From Caprella mutica (taxonomy: Eukaryota > Arthropoda > Malacostraca > Amphipoda > Caprellidae), in assembly GCA_947561585.1 (NCBI GenBank), contig CANNZV010001591.1, positions 124,739 through 188,738 on the forward strand: DNA of 64,000 nt. The letters are read 5' to 3'. Of the stretch, positions 54,501 through 62,545 are shown piece after piece. The notes under the pieces are model-generated. The model was not told the origin of the DNA, searched no databases, and was given only the letters and a program-made list of their open reading frames with translations. Each line of letters begins with the position of its first letter. Within the stretch, counting starts at the first letter, position 1. The translations under genes were made by a program, and so were the position numbers.

Positions 54501-55698
54501 GGGACAGTCCAGAGATGGCTGCGTCCCATCTCAGTGAAATACTAAGACTATCACTTTACTTGTGCCAAATCTGTACCGAACGGTAACTGTTCGAATCCCA
54601 AGCTACGACTGAACCACTGTGTCTTACATTTCTAGGCTTTGTATATTTCTAAGTTCTCCAACGAAAGTCACTGATTAGCCGGCTATTGCCCGGGTGGCTG
54701 TAACCACATGGAATGTTAATAGTTCAATATTTTACATGCCTATCATAAAAATGTCCATAGTCCGCACTCTGAAAGTGGTTATGCACTAATTGTTCTGTTC
54801 ATTGATAAGATAGAGAAATGTGCATTTATTATCTTTAGCGTGGGATCGGTACATAGACTAATTAGTTTACGACTTATTTAGGAGTCTGTGATTTTATAAT
54901 ATATTTTAAACTTATTCCAAATGCTAAACAAGAGAGAAATTACTATAAGTGCAAGAATGTTTTTACTTAATTTTAGTATTTTCATCATAATTTAATATTC
55001 TATTAGAAATCCATAGATATATAGATAAAATATTAGTTCGGCTCATATCTTACATATATGGCATAAAAGAGCTACTTTCCCCTTTGACTGCTTCATCCAG
55101 TCCCTTGTATTTAATTCCCTTTTGATATCAGCGATATGGCCTTTGGTTCCGAAGCAGACGTTAAATCCCTTATAACTAATCATTTATGTTAAGCATATAT
55201 TCAGAATGCATGAAACATATATACATGCATATTGCATATACTTAAAAACTTCTGAAAAGTAACTAGTATTCATTGTTGAATATGATCTATCTATATTCTT
55301 ATTTAATTTATGTATCTATTTTCTTTTTTCTAGCACCCAGAGTTACATAAATGGGGTCCAACCATCCATTACTCCAAAGGTTCCATCTGTGAGGTGACTG
55401 GAAAACCCCGCACCACAACCGTCACGTTTATCTGTGACCCTGATGCAAAGTGAGTAACGCTTTGGGGTCATATCCCTGTTCTAAAACATATTAAACTATA
55501 TTTCACAAAATATATCAATACATTATTTAGATTTACTAGTGCTACCGGAACTTATTATTACGTTGTAGACAAATTTCTAACAATTATATACAGATGATAC
55601 ACTAATGTCTTTGATTTCCTTGCAGAAGTGTTGTCCCGATGTTGTACGAGAACGAACCTTGCGAGTACATCCTTACCATCAGGTCACCATACTGTTAG
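48437..55698 (+). CDS. ERLEC1: ERLEC1/OS-9-family ER lectin (whole gene, 12 coding exons)
   Basis: Predicted 382-residue ER-lumenal lectin of the ERLEC1 (XTP3-B)/OS-9 family, which hands misfolded glycoproteins to the HRD1-SEL1L complex for ER-associated degradation. Coding exons: 48437-48568, 49063-49155, 49400-49465, 49898-50003, 50084-50158, 50445-50631, 51268-51361, 52243-52264, 53851-53909, 54035-54160, 55334-55449, 55626-55698; total 1149 nt, frame intact. A signal peptide covers residues 1-23. KPYNGPSPRSLL (79-90) matches the family's YKGPNPRELL block. The linker CEHPRYRPVSTPLQC (about 214-228) parallels ERLEC1, which has two MRH domains. MRH1 (about 98-215) is degenerate. MRH2 (about 279-382) keeps Q288, R346, E369 and Y373. 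Human ERLEC1 is about 480 residues, so this is short, and it stops at the last MRH cysteine. OS-9 is the alternative identity. Confidence 0.78.
48569..49062 (+). other. ER lectin intron 1 with family I fragment
   Basis: GTGAGT...TTTTGCAG. It holds a relative of the inverted-repeat element at 28330: TTTCAATAACCCATATCTCG (48664-48683) facing AAAATGAGCGATATTTGAGT (48844-48863), with AACAAGATGGTGAATGTAA inside. A separate palindrome AAAAGGAAGATAAA/TTTATCTTCCTTTT lies at 48908-48955. Confidence 0.7.
49063..49155 (+). CDS. ERLEC1: ER lectin coding exon 2
   Basis: Residues 45-75, phase 0 at both ends. Encodes FTPLSFTFDEGKTKLQCLMN, matching the family's KYKC core at the start of the first PRKCSH/MRH block. 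Acceptor TTTTGCAG, donor GTGATT. Confidence 0.8.
49400..49465 (+). CDS. ERLEC1: ER lectin coding exon 3
   Basis: Residues 76-97 (KPYNGPSPRSLLIEGMIRE), the most recognisable family motif. Phase 0. The donor GTAAGTAAAT is also the first unit of a 43-bp tandem array. Confidence 0.85.
49466..49812 (+). repeat. 43-bp array starting at the exon 3 splice donor
   Basis: Eight units containing GTAAGTAAGTACTATGTACT and TCAATAGGGGTTATTA. Unit 1 begins with the authentic donor GTAAGT at 49466; units 3-8 repeat GTAAGTAAGT. Each later unit is preceded by ATTA rather than an exon-like sequence. Confidence 0.95.
49898..50003 (+). CDS. ERLEC1: ER lectin coding exon 4
   Basis: Residues 98-132 plus one base. 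FRQDYETRTF occupies the place of the family's RQYHE sugar-site segment, but the usual W-W-Y-E-x-C-x-G stretch is absent. Acceptor ATTTTCAG, donor GTGAGG. Confidence 0.75.
50084..50158 (+). CDS. ERLEC1: ER lectin coding exon 5
   Basis: 24 complete codons between split codons (133-158); reads PEDGLVPTVDLMNKKTPYLP. Poorly conserved linker of MRH1. Acceptor TATTTCAG, donor GTTAGT (weak). Confidence 0.65.
50445..50631 (+). CDS. ERLEC1: ER lectin coding exon 6
   Basis: Residues 158-220. Second half of the degenerate MRH1: cysteines at SHSC, KKLC, QFVC and KHIC, then CEHPRYR as in ERLEC1. The binding R and Y of a working MRH domain are missing (KKLC and PKEAV in their places). Donor GTAACT begins a tandem array. 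Confidence 0.8.
50632..51182 (+). repeat. 25-bp array starting at the exon 6 splice donor
   Basis: About 20 units of TAGGTAACTGGTAACTAGGG plus AACTG. The authentic donor, CAG|GTAACT at 50632, is the first occurrence. Each unit repeats two donor-like sites (TAG|GTAACT and CTG|GTAACT), about 40 in all. The exon frame meets a TAA at the first donor. Confidence 0.95.
51268..51361 (+). CDS. ERLEC1: ER lectin coding exon 7
   Basis: Residues 220-251 (RPVSTPLQCVKVAPWTPDS, then PKEIVDLNKRFPE), the inter-MRH linker, similar to ERLEC1's RFRASPVNDIFCQ segment. GC-rich. Donor GTGAGT. Confidence 0.8.
51382..51447. mobile_element. Family K hairpin element
   Basis: AAGGTGGGCCATAGATGATT on the left and AATCATCTATGGCCCCATAA on the right. 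Confidence 0.7.
51905..52030. mobile_element. Family L palindrome
   Basis: Arms of about 50 bp: GAGAATGAGCTGCAAGTTTT and CTTCAAAATGTGCGACAATC on the left; GTCGCACATTTTGAAGATCC and GCGCAACGCATTCTCGAGAT on the right. Nearly loop-free cruciform-forming sequence. Confidence 0.75.
52121..52199. mobile_element. Family K hairpin element
   Basis: AGTTATGGAGGGGCCATAGA on the left and TCTATGGCCCCACCGTAACT on the right; the best-preserved copy. Confidence 0.8.
52243..52264 (+). CDS. ERLEC1: ER lectin coding exon 8 (22-nt microexon)
   Basis: Residues 252-258 (ARKTLQG) plus one base. Acceptor TTCTTTTCAG, donor GTAAGT, both strong. Its inclusion is required for the exon 7 and exon 9 phases to match, which supports it despite its size. 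Confidence 0.7.
52627..53702. mobile_element. Foldback-like element with 9-bp duplication in intron 8 (CGGCGGAATTTTGCCC unit)
   Basis: Perfect 9-bp duplication GCTAAATAC at 52613-52621 and about 53699-53707, immediately around the ends. The left arm starts TGTTCTAGGACTTTTGCCCG and has about six units like CGGCGGAATTTTGCCC. The right arm has about five units of the complement (CAAAATTCCGCCAGG) and ends AAAAATTCCTGTCACC. The interior is about 0.9 kb, AT-rich and non-coding. The bounds given are approximate to a few bases. The TSD length fits foldback or MULE-like transposition. Confidence 0.75.
53762..53850 (+). repeat. Triplicated acceptor tract before exon 9
   Basis: Three tandem copies of a 27-bp unit, ATATGTTTTTCCTTCTTATT plus TTCAACA. 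The last copy ends TTCACCAG, the real acceptor; the first two end TTCAACA and lack AG. Confidence 0.9.
53851..53909 (+). CDS. ERLEC1: ER lectin coding exon 9
   Basis: Residues 259-278 (LPLDTITIDELDEGNIIVWN), the lead-in to MRH2, similar in position to ERLEC1's TDDQLIKEF segment. Donor GTAAGG. Confidence 0.75.
54035..54160 (+). CDS. ERLEC1: ER lectin coding exon 10 (MRH2, Q residue)
   Basis: Residues 279-320, phase 0. HYIYQHLNEI places Q288 at the position of the sugar-binding glutamine (canonical RQYHE), and GEVSMGKFNKHNH matches the following strand. The usual C-Y-G before the Q is absent. The acceptor follows a run of about 14 C's. Confidence 0.8.
54161..55333 (+). other. ER lectin intron 10 with tRNA-like and family B fragments
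   Basis: GTGCGT...TTTTTCTAG. A Pol III B-box-like GTTCGAATCCC sits at 54592-54602 within a higher-complexity stretch (54490-54720), possibly a tRNA-derived SINE. A 3' fragment of family B lies at 55062-55172. No other exon is needed for the frame. Confidence 0.6.
55062..55172 (+). mobile_element. Family B retroposon, 3' end only
   Basis: GCTACTTTCCCCTTTGACTG, GCGATATGGCCTTTGGTTCC, GAAGCAGACGTTAAATCCC. Strongly 5'-truncated copy. Confidence 0.78.
55334..55449 (+). CDS. ERLEC1: ER lectin coding exon 11 (MRH2, R residue)
   Basis: Residues 321-358. HYSKGSICEVTGKPRTTTVT then FICDPDA matches the G-x-x-C-x-x-x-x-x-P-R-x-x-x-V-x-x-x-C core of MRH domains; R346 is the sugar-binding arginine. Donor GTGAGT. 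Confidence 0.88.
55626..55698 (+). CDS. ERLEC1: ER lectin coding exon 12 (MRH2 end, stop)
   Basis: Residues 359-382. MLYENEPCEYILTIRSPYC holds E369 and Y373 and matches OS-9's EP-x-x-C-x-Y-x-L-T-I-R-T-P. TAG at 55696-55698, directly after the last cysteine. Acceptor CCTTGCAG. Confidence 0.88.
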
Positions 55699-56002
55699 TG
55701 ACTTACAAAAAATATGGATAATGGTCAGATTTATAAAACACTAGATGCAAAGCTTCTTGAAGGATGACGAGCCAGTTACGATTACATAAAATCATATTGT
55801 AAATTTTTTTACTGATGAATAAGGGTAAATTAATCATTGCACCAATAATAGTGACACGAAACAATTTTTTCTTTTATTGGCTGTAGTTTCATGAAACAAA
55901 TTGAACATTATAAAGATAAAGGACTTCTTATCCAATCCAATGTATCTTATTTTCAGTTTAGATTTAAAGTTACCATTCTTTATAAAGTCAATGACTGATA
56001 AC
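55699..56002 (+). other. Probable 3' UTR of the ER lectin gene
   Basis: AT-rich, no obvious AATAAA within 300 bp; the transcript end is unknown. Confidence 0.35.
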
Positions 56003-56181
56003 CAGGGTTGTGACAATATGCTCTTAAAATCATAGATCCTAAGAATATCATAGACGAAACGAAATGAAATGGTATCAAATACTGTATACCGCTGGTTTAG
56101 AACGATTAAATAGTGTCTAATTCTCTCCGTCTATAATATTTTCGGGATCTATGATTTTAAGAGCATATTGTCACAATCCTG
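56003..56181. mobile_element. hAT-type MITE with perfect 8-bp duplication
   Basis: 179 bp. Terminal inverted repeats of about 38 bp start CAGGGTTGTGACAATATGCT on the left and end AGCATATTGTCACAATCCTG on the right. CTGATAAC flanks both sides (55995-56002, 56182-56189). CAGGG termini and an 8-bp duplication are typical of hAT. Confidence 0.92.
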
Positions 56182-56279
56182 CTGATAACTGATTTTATAC
56201 TGTTTGATAAGAAAGGCTATTTGATTCAAATAATTGTACGTTAGAAGGAATAGATATAAAAATTACTCACTAAATTTTC

Positions 56280-56728
56280 TCAATATTTTCACATTCAAGT
56301 TTCATTCAATTCAACTTTAAAACCTTAAGTTAAATATAACATCATAAATAACTTCAGGGCTTTTTTAGATTTAAGATAGGTTTAGATATATGTTTCATAT
56401 ACATTTATTCTTAAGGTTAATGTGGAAATAATTGAAAGGACTTAATAGCATCACAGAGTGAAAATGTTAAGTCCTACTATCACGAAATGTTATTTCAAAG
56501 ATAGAGAATTAATTTCCACAGGAACAGGAGAGACAGACAATGAATACTTATAGCACACTAACCTCGTCACTGCGGGTGTATAAAAGTTCTGAACGGATCA
56601 CTCCATCTAGAACCCACCAAAGCAGATACGATATAAAGTTGTGATTAATCTAAGCTATTTATTTATAAGTAGTCATATTTATTTAAGTATAGCTGTGTAA
56701 ATATCTAAGTAGAAGTGTAACTAATATA
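56280..56728. repeat. Tandem duplication, copy 1
   Basis: Matches 57265-57740: CTTCAGGGCTT, CATATACATTTATTCT, TTAAGTCCTACTATCACGAA, CTGCGGGTGTATAAAAGTTC, GAACGGATCACTCCATCTAG. Homology extends to AAATATAACATCA before CTTCAGGG. The junction is occupied by a MITE. Confidence 0.85.
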
Positions 56729-56730
56729 TA

Positions 56731-57244
56731 GAGTGACACAAAAGTTCTGCAACACAATTATGTTCATTGTTAATCAAATATTTATATGTGAACTAATTCC
56801 TTTCAATTTTCAGAGTAAATAATGCTCAATATAATGTAACTTGCAATAGGTGTATTATCTTATTTTTAAGTTTCAATAGCTCTTTCAGTGGAGAGTCAAA
56901 GGTGTGGTAGATGAATTTTACTGAGCAGGAAAGTTCGCATCTGATTTAATACGATGAAATTCTGCGTGTGGTAAGTATTGGGGAAAAATATGTGCAGATA
57001 TTCTTATGAAACTGTATAACAAAAACTAAAATATTAATTAAGAGAAAACTCAAATGAAAATGGGCAAAACTGCCCCAAACTTGTTCAAAAAGGAGGAAGC
57101 TCTAATAAATAAACTTATCTACATATCTTTTCAGTGTTCACAATAATACACCTACGGTCCTACGCACTTTTCATGTTGTTTTGCAGATCTAAATTTTTTT
57201 CATCTGATATATTTTGTTTGTCTCAGAACTTTTGTGTTACCCTG
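56731..57244. mobile_element. Mariner-type MITE (514 bp)
   Basis: Left end TA|GAGTGACACAAAAGTTCTG; right end CAGAACTTTTGTGTTACCCTG|TA. TA on both sides fits a Tc1/mariner insertion. The interior is AT-rich without a transposase frame. It sits between the two copies of the 56.3/57.3 kb duplication. Confidence 0.8.
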
Positions 57245-57264
57245 TATATGATTTCAACTTCATA

Positions 57265-57315
57265 AAGTTCTTTCATTTAGTTCAAATACATAAAGCTAAA
57301 CGTCAAATATGACCT

Positions 57316-57358
<43 letters not shown>

Positions 57359-57740
57359 TCAGGGCTTCTCTAGGTTTAAGATATAGGTTTAGGTACCTAT
57401 ATGTTTCATATACATTTATTCTCAATTAATGTGGAAATAATTGAAAGGGCTTAATTACATCCACAGTGAAAATGTTAAGTCCTACTATCACGAAATATAA
57501 TTTCAAAGATAGAGAATTAATTTCCACAGGAAGGTGTAACATCAGACGAGCATTAATTTATGTAGCACACTAACCACGACACTGCGGGTGCATAAAAGTT
57601 CTGAACGGATCACTCCATCTAGAACCCCACAACTAGCAGATACGATATAAAGTTGTGATTAAGTTAAACTATTTATTTATAACTTTATAAGTATTCATAT
57701 TTATATATAGGTATAGATGTATGTATATTTAGGTAGACTA
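57265..57740. repeat. Tandem duplication, copy 2 (with A40 tract)
   Basis: Second copy of 56280-56728. A run of 40 A at 57317-57356 has expanded at the point where copy 1 has only AAATAA. Confidence 0.85.
57317..57356 (+). repeat. A40 homopolymer
   Basis: Forty consecutive A. It is internal to a duplicated segment, so it is not by itself evidence of a retroposon tail. Confidence 0.97.
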
Positions 57741-58360
57741 GAAATGTATCTCATATTCACGATTTCGTCCAATTCACCAACAATTTTCAGTTTTTATAAT
57801 ATTTTCTGATCTGTGTCTCATAATAATAATAACTATGAATCCATATACGGATGCTGTGGGTTGTCAGAACCTGAATTGTCTTTTTCCATGTAAGTTTATA
57901 CCCATTATTTAATCTTATATCAATTTTTGGGAATACAACATTCGAGTACATTTACCTATTCCATCAGTGACACTGTGAGTGCAGTCATTTGAACTAGAGT
58001 CCATATTGCAATAAAGTTATCGTATTAATTTATTGAGTAACTTTTAGAGCGCAGTTCCATGTATTCATTTTACAAATTTTTGTCTTTGTGAACTATGCAG
58101 ATACTGTACCATCTTTTAAATTAATAATCGTTATGATTATTGAAAGTACATTGGTCAAATAAGATTTTGTTTGATTTTCCTTTACGTAAACAAATTTGTA
58201 TGTTTGTGATAATTTCTCCTCTATGTCATCACTTTCATCATTTACTTTTAATTAACACAGTCTTCCTCTTATAAACCCTATTCTATCTGTTCACAATTAT
58301 GGTACTTATGGTTTAATTTACATAACATGGTGTATACTTTTATTGCTATATGTTTACCAG
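57741..58360. other. AT-rich spacer, nothing recognised
   Basis: No gene or repeat identified. Confidence 0.5.
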
Positions 58361-58374
58361 GTAACTTACCAATT

Positions 58375-58700
58375 TTAATTGCCATTGTATCTATTTTAAA
58401 TGCCTTATCTATACTTAATTTAATTGCCATGATAATCAGATACTTACTTCTTCAGTTGCAATGGTATTAAGATAGCTACTTCAATTACCAGAGCAATCAT
58501 ATATAGAATAGGTAACTACTTTAGTTGAAAATTTTAACAAGATACCTACTTTAATTTCTATGAAAACTAGATGCCTATTTCTGTCGCAATCGTTACTGCT
58601 TTAATTGCAATGGTTACAAGACACATACTTTAGTTGCCATTCTAACTACTTTAATTGCCATGGTAACCAGATACCTACTTTAGTTGCCATGGTTACAGCA
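58375..58700. repeat. Degenerate tandem repeat (TTAATTGCCATGGTAACCAG)
   Basis: About nine decayed units of TTTAATTGCCATGGTAACCA plus GATACCTACTT; the best copies are at the right end (58655-58700). Confidence 0.75.
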
Positions 58701-58744
58701 ATCTCTCTCCGTTCACCACCCGCCATTTATAAATATCCGCTTTT

Positions 58745-59075
58745 CGACTCTACAGAATAGAAGACCATATTCCTAAGGATCATTTCTTTAGTATGTTGTT
58801 CTTGATGCAAGTTTGAATCTTGTCAAAAATATGGAACATTTTCCCAAGACTCTCTGAGGCAAATCTGAGACCAAACTTTAGAAATTTTAGATCTCTGAGG
58901 GAAATTTCTAAGTAATTCCTATGTTACCATTAATTTAGCCTGAAGTAGATTGACTAGATTTTGAATCTGCAAGACTGCTGCTGAGTCTTACTGTCTTAGC
59001 AGCTGAGAGTAACTGTGTCTAAATCTAAAATCTCTGATTCACTGAGTCCGGAGACTGAATATGCAGAGCGGGTGG
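58745..59075. mobile_element. Family D MITE-like copy (diverged)
   Basis: Contains GGAACATTTTCCCAAGACTC, AGAAATTTTAGATCTCTGAG and TTCCTATGTTACCATTAATT, shared with copies at 59806, 60497 and 62265; ends near GAATATGCAGAG. Confidence 0.6.
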
Positions 59076-59285
59076 AATTAAATATGTACCTTTCAATGTT
59101 TGAGAACTTCATGGCACCCAGGCACTGTATTTTTTTCCTTCAAAAGTTCAAGCCAACATTTCCCCTTAATTATGCTATAGCCTATAGGTAGTTCCTAGGT
59201 ACATCGTAACACGGTAACATTGTCATTATACATAATCCTCCAACATTTTCTGATTTTCCCTCCCAAATTTAATGGTAGGCCCGGT

Positions 59286-59345
59286 AGGGTAAATTACGAA
59301 TTATTGGTCAGTTTCACATTTGCGGTCATATCTGAAATAATGATA
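59286..59345 (+). mobile_element. Family A MITE (left half only)
   Basis: AGGGTAAATTACGAATTATT then GGTCAGTTTCACATTTGCGG. Confidence 0.6.
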
Positions 59346-59439
59346 TAATACCTAATTGTTATTTTATTTTTATTATAATTGGTATCCATGATAGTGATAC
59401 CCCATGTTACAGAGTATGTCAGTTAAAGCTAATTAATAT

Positions 59440-59800
59440 TTAATTGGCTTAGATTTCGGTAAATTTGTGCTTTAGGTCTCCCAACGATTTTCGATATTTT
59501 GACACTTAATATAGGTTAAAGGAGCCATTTTAAGACTTTTTTCATGAATACCATTTGTTGTGCAAAGGCTTCGTTTTCGAGATATAGCGCAATTAAGTTT
59601 TTGGTAGGAATAACATTAAGTTTGTACAAAACATAAGGCTTTCCGTCTTTTAGATTTTTGTGACATGAAATCTTGGTGCCATGAAACTGTTAATGTAGTT
59701 CACTATATCTGCTAGTTTGTTGTACTGCACACATCATGAATTTTTAATCACCTGGCAGGGGGGTTCGGGGGATGGCACGCCCCCGATATACCTACTTATT
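59440..59800 (+). mobile_element. Family C copy (C1 plus inverted C2)
   Basis: GGAGCCATTTTAAGACTTTT, TTCGTTTTCGAGATATAGCG, then inverted C2: TAATGTAGTTCACTATATCT, TTGTTGTACTGCACACATCA and GGGGGATGGCACGCCCCCGA. Same element as 60800-61165 in the opposite orientation. Confidence 0.7.
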
Positions 59801-59805
59801 TCAAG

Positions 59806-60065
59806 CCAGTCTGCAGAATATGGAACATTTTTCCAAGTCTCTCTGCCAGAGTTTTTGATTGAATTTTGGAAATTGGAGATCTCTGCATGAGATCATGAAT
59901 TAAATCCTATGTTACCATTAATTTTGCTGTGGGATATTTTGAATTAATTCCTATGTTACCATTAATTTAGATGCGGGAGATTCTGAATCTGCTGCTGCGA
60001 GTCGGAGAATAACTCTCTCTCAAAATAAAATCTCTGCGGGAGAAGAGACACATTCTGCAGACTGC
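59806..60065. mobile_element. Family D MITE (full copy)
   Basis: Terminal inverted repeats CCAGTCTGCAGAATATGG and CATTCTGCAGACTG. An internal motif TTCCTATGTTACCATTAATT occurs twice. Confidence 0.75.
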
Positions 60066-60496
60066 CTTATTTGTGATGTTAATGTAGCTTTCCAGACCCC
60101 CAAACTGATATGTATCTTAATGCTAACTGCTGACCGCCGCACCAGATTACGGCGCACCATTATACATTCTATTAGATAGGTAATTTGAAAGAAGATTAAT
60201 GATATATGGCCAAGTAAAATAGTATGTCTCATAAACTCGCCATTTGTCTCTCCAGCTCTCTCCAAAATTCAACAAATTCTCTCCAAAATGATCAAATTTT
60301 CATAAATTATCTCCAAAATAACATTGTAGCATAGGAGAAAAATAAATAAAACTCGCCATTTGCATTTGAAGGGCTCAAAATAACTGTCACAAACTCGCCA
60401 TTAAAATGGCAAGTTTGGACATGCTTTATTACTTGGATATATGGAATGAATATGATAATTGTTGTAGGCTATCAAATTTATGACTGACTGTACTTG

Positions 60497-60631
60497 CCAG
60501 TCTGCAGAAACTGGTAAAGTGTTTGTAGAGATCTCTTATTCTGTTCGTAGCAAAATTAATGTAAATATAGGAATTAATTCAAAATTGTTCTGAGAGAAAA
60601 TCCCTAATATCTCCCATATTCTGCAGACTGG
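60497..60631. mobile_element. Family D MITE with perfect 8-bp duplication
   Basis: 135 bp with ends CCAGTCTGCAGAA and TTCTGCAGACTGG. TGTACTTG lies on both sides (60489-60496, 60632-60639). The 8-bp duplication suggests hAT-type mobilisation. Confidence 0.88.
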
Positions 60632-60799
60632 TGTACTTGAATCCAATGTTGATACTACACAGTATAATTCTTTGATCCAGATGTTTAATTTGGAATAAAA
60701 AATAAAATTTATCATAGAAAACTTTAATGATTATAATTTTATGGGGTAACTATTATAAACTTTCTGTCTGAAGTCAGTGAGGTTCTAACTTATCAGTTA

Positions 60800-61165
60800 G
60801 ATGTATCAGTGGCCGTGCCGCCCCCAAACCCCCCTGCCAGGTCATTTAACAATCATGAAGTGTGCAGTACAACATACTAGCGGATACAACAAACTACATA
60901 ACAGTCAATTATGTTGAAATCATTGATAGAATGTACAGTGGTGCTCCGTAAGGCTTAATGTGGTGCGCCGATCAGCTTCTAGTTACTGTTGCCCAAACTC
61001 AACCTAACTTATCGGAAAATTAATTGCGCTATATCTCATACACGAAGCATTTGCACAACAAATGGTATTCTTGAAAAATGTCTTAAAATGGCTCCTTTTA
61101 CCTATAAAAAGTGTCAAAATATCAAAAATCGGTGGAGGACCTAAAGCACAAATTTACCTAGATTT
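60800..61165 (-). mobile_element. Family C copy (inverted orientation)
   Basis: GTGCCGCCCCCAAACCCCCC, ATGAAGTGTGCAGTACAACA, then AATTGCGCTATATCTCATAC, CACAACAAATGGTATTCTTG and TCTTAAAATGGCTCCTTTTA. Confidence 0.7.
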
Positions 61166-61169
61166 CAAA

Positions 61170-61345
61170 AGGTCAAAACTCAAATATGTCTAATTGGCTT
61201 TAAATTTTGAATTAATTCCCATGTTCCCATGTTAATTTGACTTGAAATCTTAAAACAATGAGCCAAATTGGCTTGGCTCAGAATTTGAGTGAAATTTTGG
61301 GTCAAAAATTGGCTTACAATTTTCCAGCCTCTGAAACATCATATA
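61170..61345. mobile_element. Family J repeat
   Basis: TTCAAAAGGTCAAAACTCAA, GAATTAATTCCCATGTTCCC, AATTGGCTTGGCTCAGAATT, CCAGCCTCTGAAACAT; shared with 61733-61987. Confidence 0.7.
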
Positions 61346-61732
61346 ACATGGATGATACCTGCAGGCTGTAGCCTGTAAGCATAGTCCTGCTGCATCATGG
61401 ATAGACTTAATGTGCCAACCGACAAGTTGACAATCGTCATACTTTCAAAGGAACCTCCCAACCTGGAAGTTGGGAACTGTCCGAAGCGAACAGTATAATA
61501 TTATTGATACTTTATTAATTTTTGACTAAATAGAATAAATACCATCCACTTTGGAAAATACCGTAGGCTAACAGATCAATTTTAGATGCTCAATGCTGCG
61601 GATTTTATAGTTTCCATTAATTTATTACTGTATTCTAAGGTTTGCTAAAATCACCAGACAACAAATTAATTAAAGACCACTTTTTCCAGAGTGGAATAGT
61701 AAGTCGAATACCATGTTTAATGTTATAGACTA

Positions 61733-61987
61733 TAGAGTATGTCAGTTAAAGCCAAATTAGCCTCTTAGTTGGCTTACATTTCAAAAGGTCAAATATCAAA
61801 CATGTATACTACTGTCTAAGTGTAATATTGTAATTGACATAAAATTTTGAAATAATTCCTAGGTATGTTCTCATGTTAATTTTAACTTGAAATTTTAAGA
61901 AATGAGTCAATATTGGTTTGGCTCAGAATTTTTGTGAAAATTTTGCTCAAAACGGGCTTCAGTTTGCCAGCCTTTGAAACATGGACT
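61733..61987. mobile_element. Family J repeat
   Basis: GAGTATGTCAGTTAAAGCCA, TTCAAAAGGTCAAATATCAA, TTGGTTTGGCTCAGAATTTT, CCAGCCTTTGAAACAT. The GAGTATGTCAGTTAAAGC start also occurs at 59411. Confidence 0.7.
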
Positions 61988-62264
61988 AAATATTTAAATG
62001 GTAAACTGTAAATAAAATACCTACTAAAGGCAGACTCAGGACTACAGAAACTGACTAGTGTTCTCTTAGAAATCCTCTATTTTTTTTGTTTTTGCTGATT
62101 CAGCACTCCAGCAGAAACTGAGCAACATGTAATATCATGTATGGCAGTATGGGAGGAAATTGTGTTTTGTGTATTTTTCACACAGTAGCTAAGTGCAGAC
62201 AGACTGGGCTAAATGCTGCAAATTAGAGATTTTCATTTTTCAAGTTCCCATTGTTTTATTTTTG

Positions 62265-62545
62265 TCACAGCCAATCTCAGGCCATTCTGCATAATAACAA
62301 ATTGTCTCCTCATAGATTTTAATTCAAAATCTCCTTCATTATCTCTCTCAGAGATCTAAAATTTCTAAATTGGGCTCAGATTTGTCTCAGAGAATCTTGA
62401 AAAAATGTTCCATATTCTGCTGGCCAATCTGCAGAATACCTAATGAGAATATGGAATGTATTTGTGATACTCTCTGCAAACAATTTTGAATGAATTCTTA
62501 TATTTACATTAATTTTACTGTGATTCTGTGAACAATCTCTGATAA
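62265..62545. mobile_element. Family D copies, two adjacent diverged units
   Basis: GAGATCTAAAATTTCTAAAT, GAAAAAATGTTCCATATTCT, then GGCCAATCTGCAGAATACC and TCTTATATTTACATTAATTT. Confidence 0.55.

Noticed and set aside
54592..54602. tRNA gene suggested by GTTCGAATCCC
   Set aside because: No cloverleaf could be drawn around the B-box-like motif; at most a decayed tRNA-derived SINE.
57317..57356. A40 tract as the tail of a retroposon
   Set aside because: Homology to the upstream duplicate continues on both sides of the tract, so it is an internal expansion.
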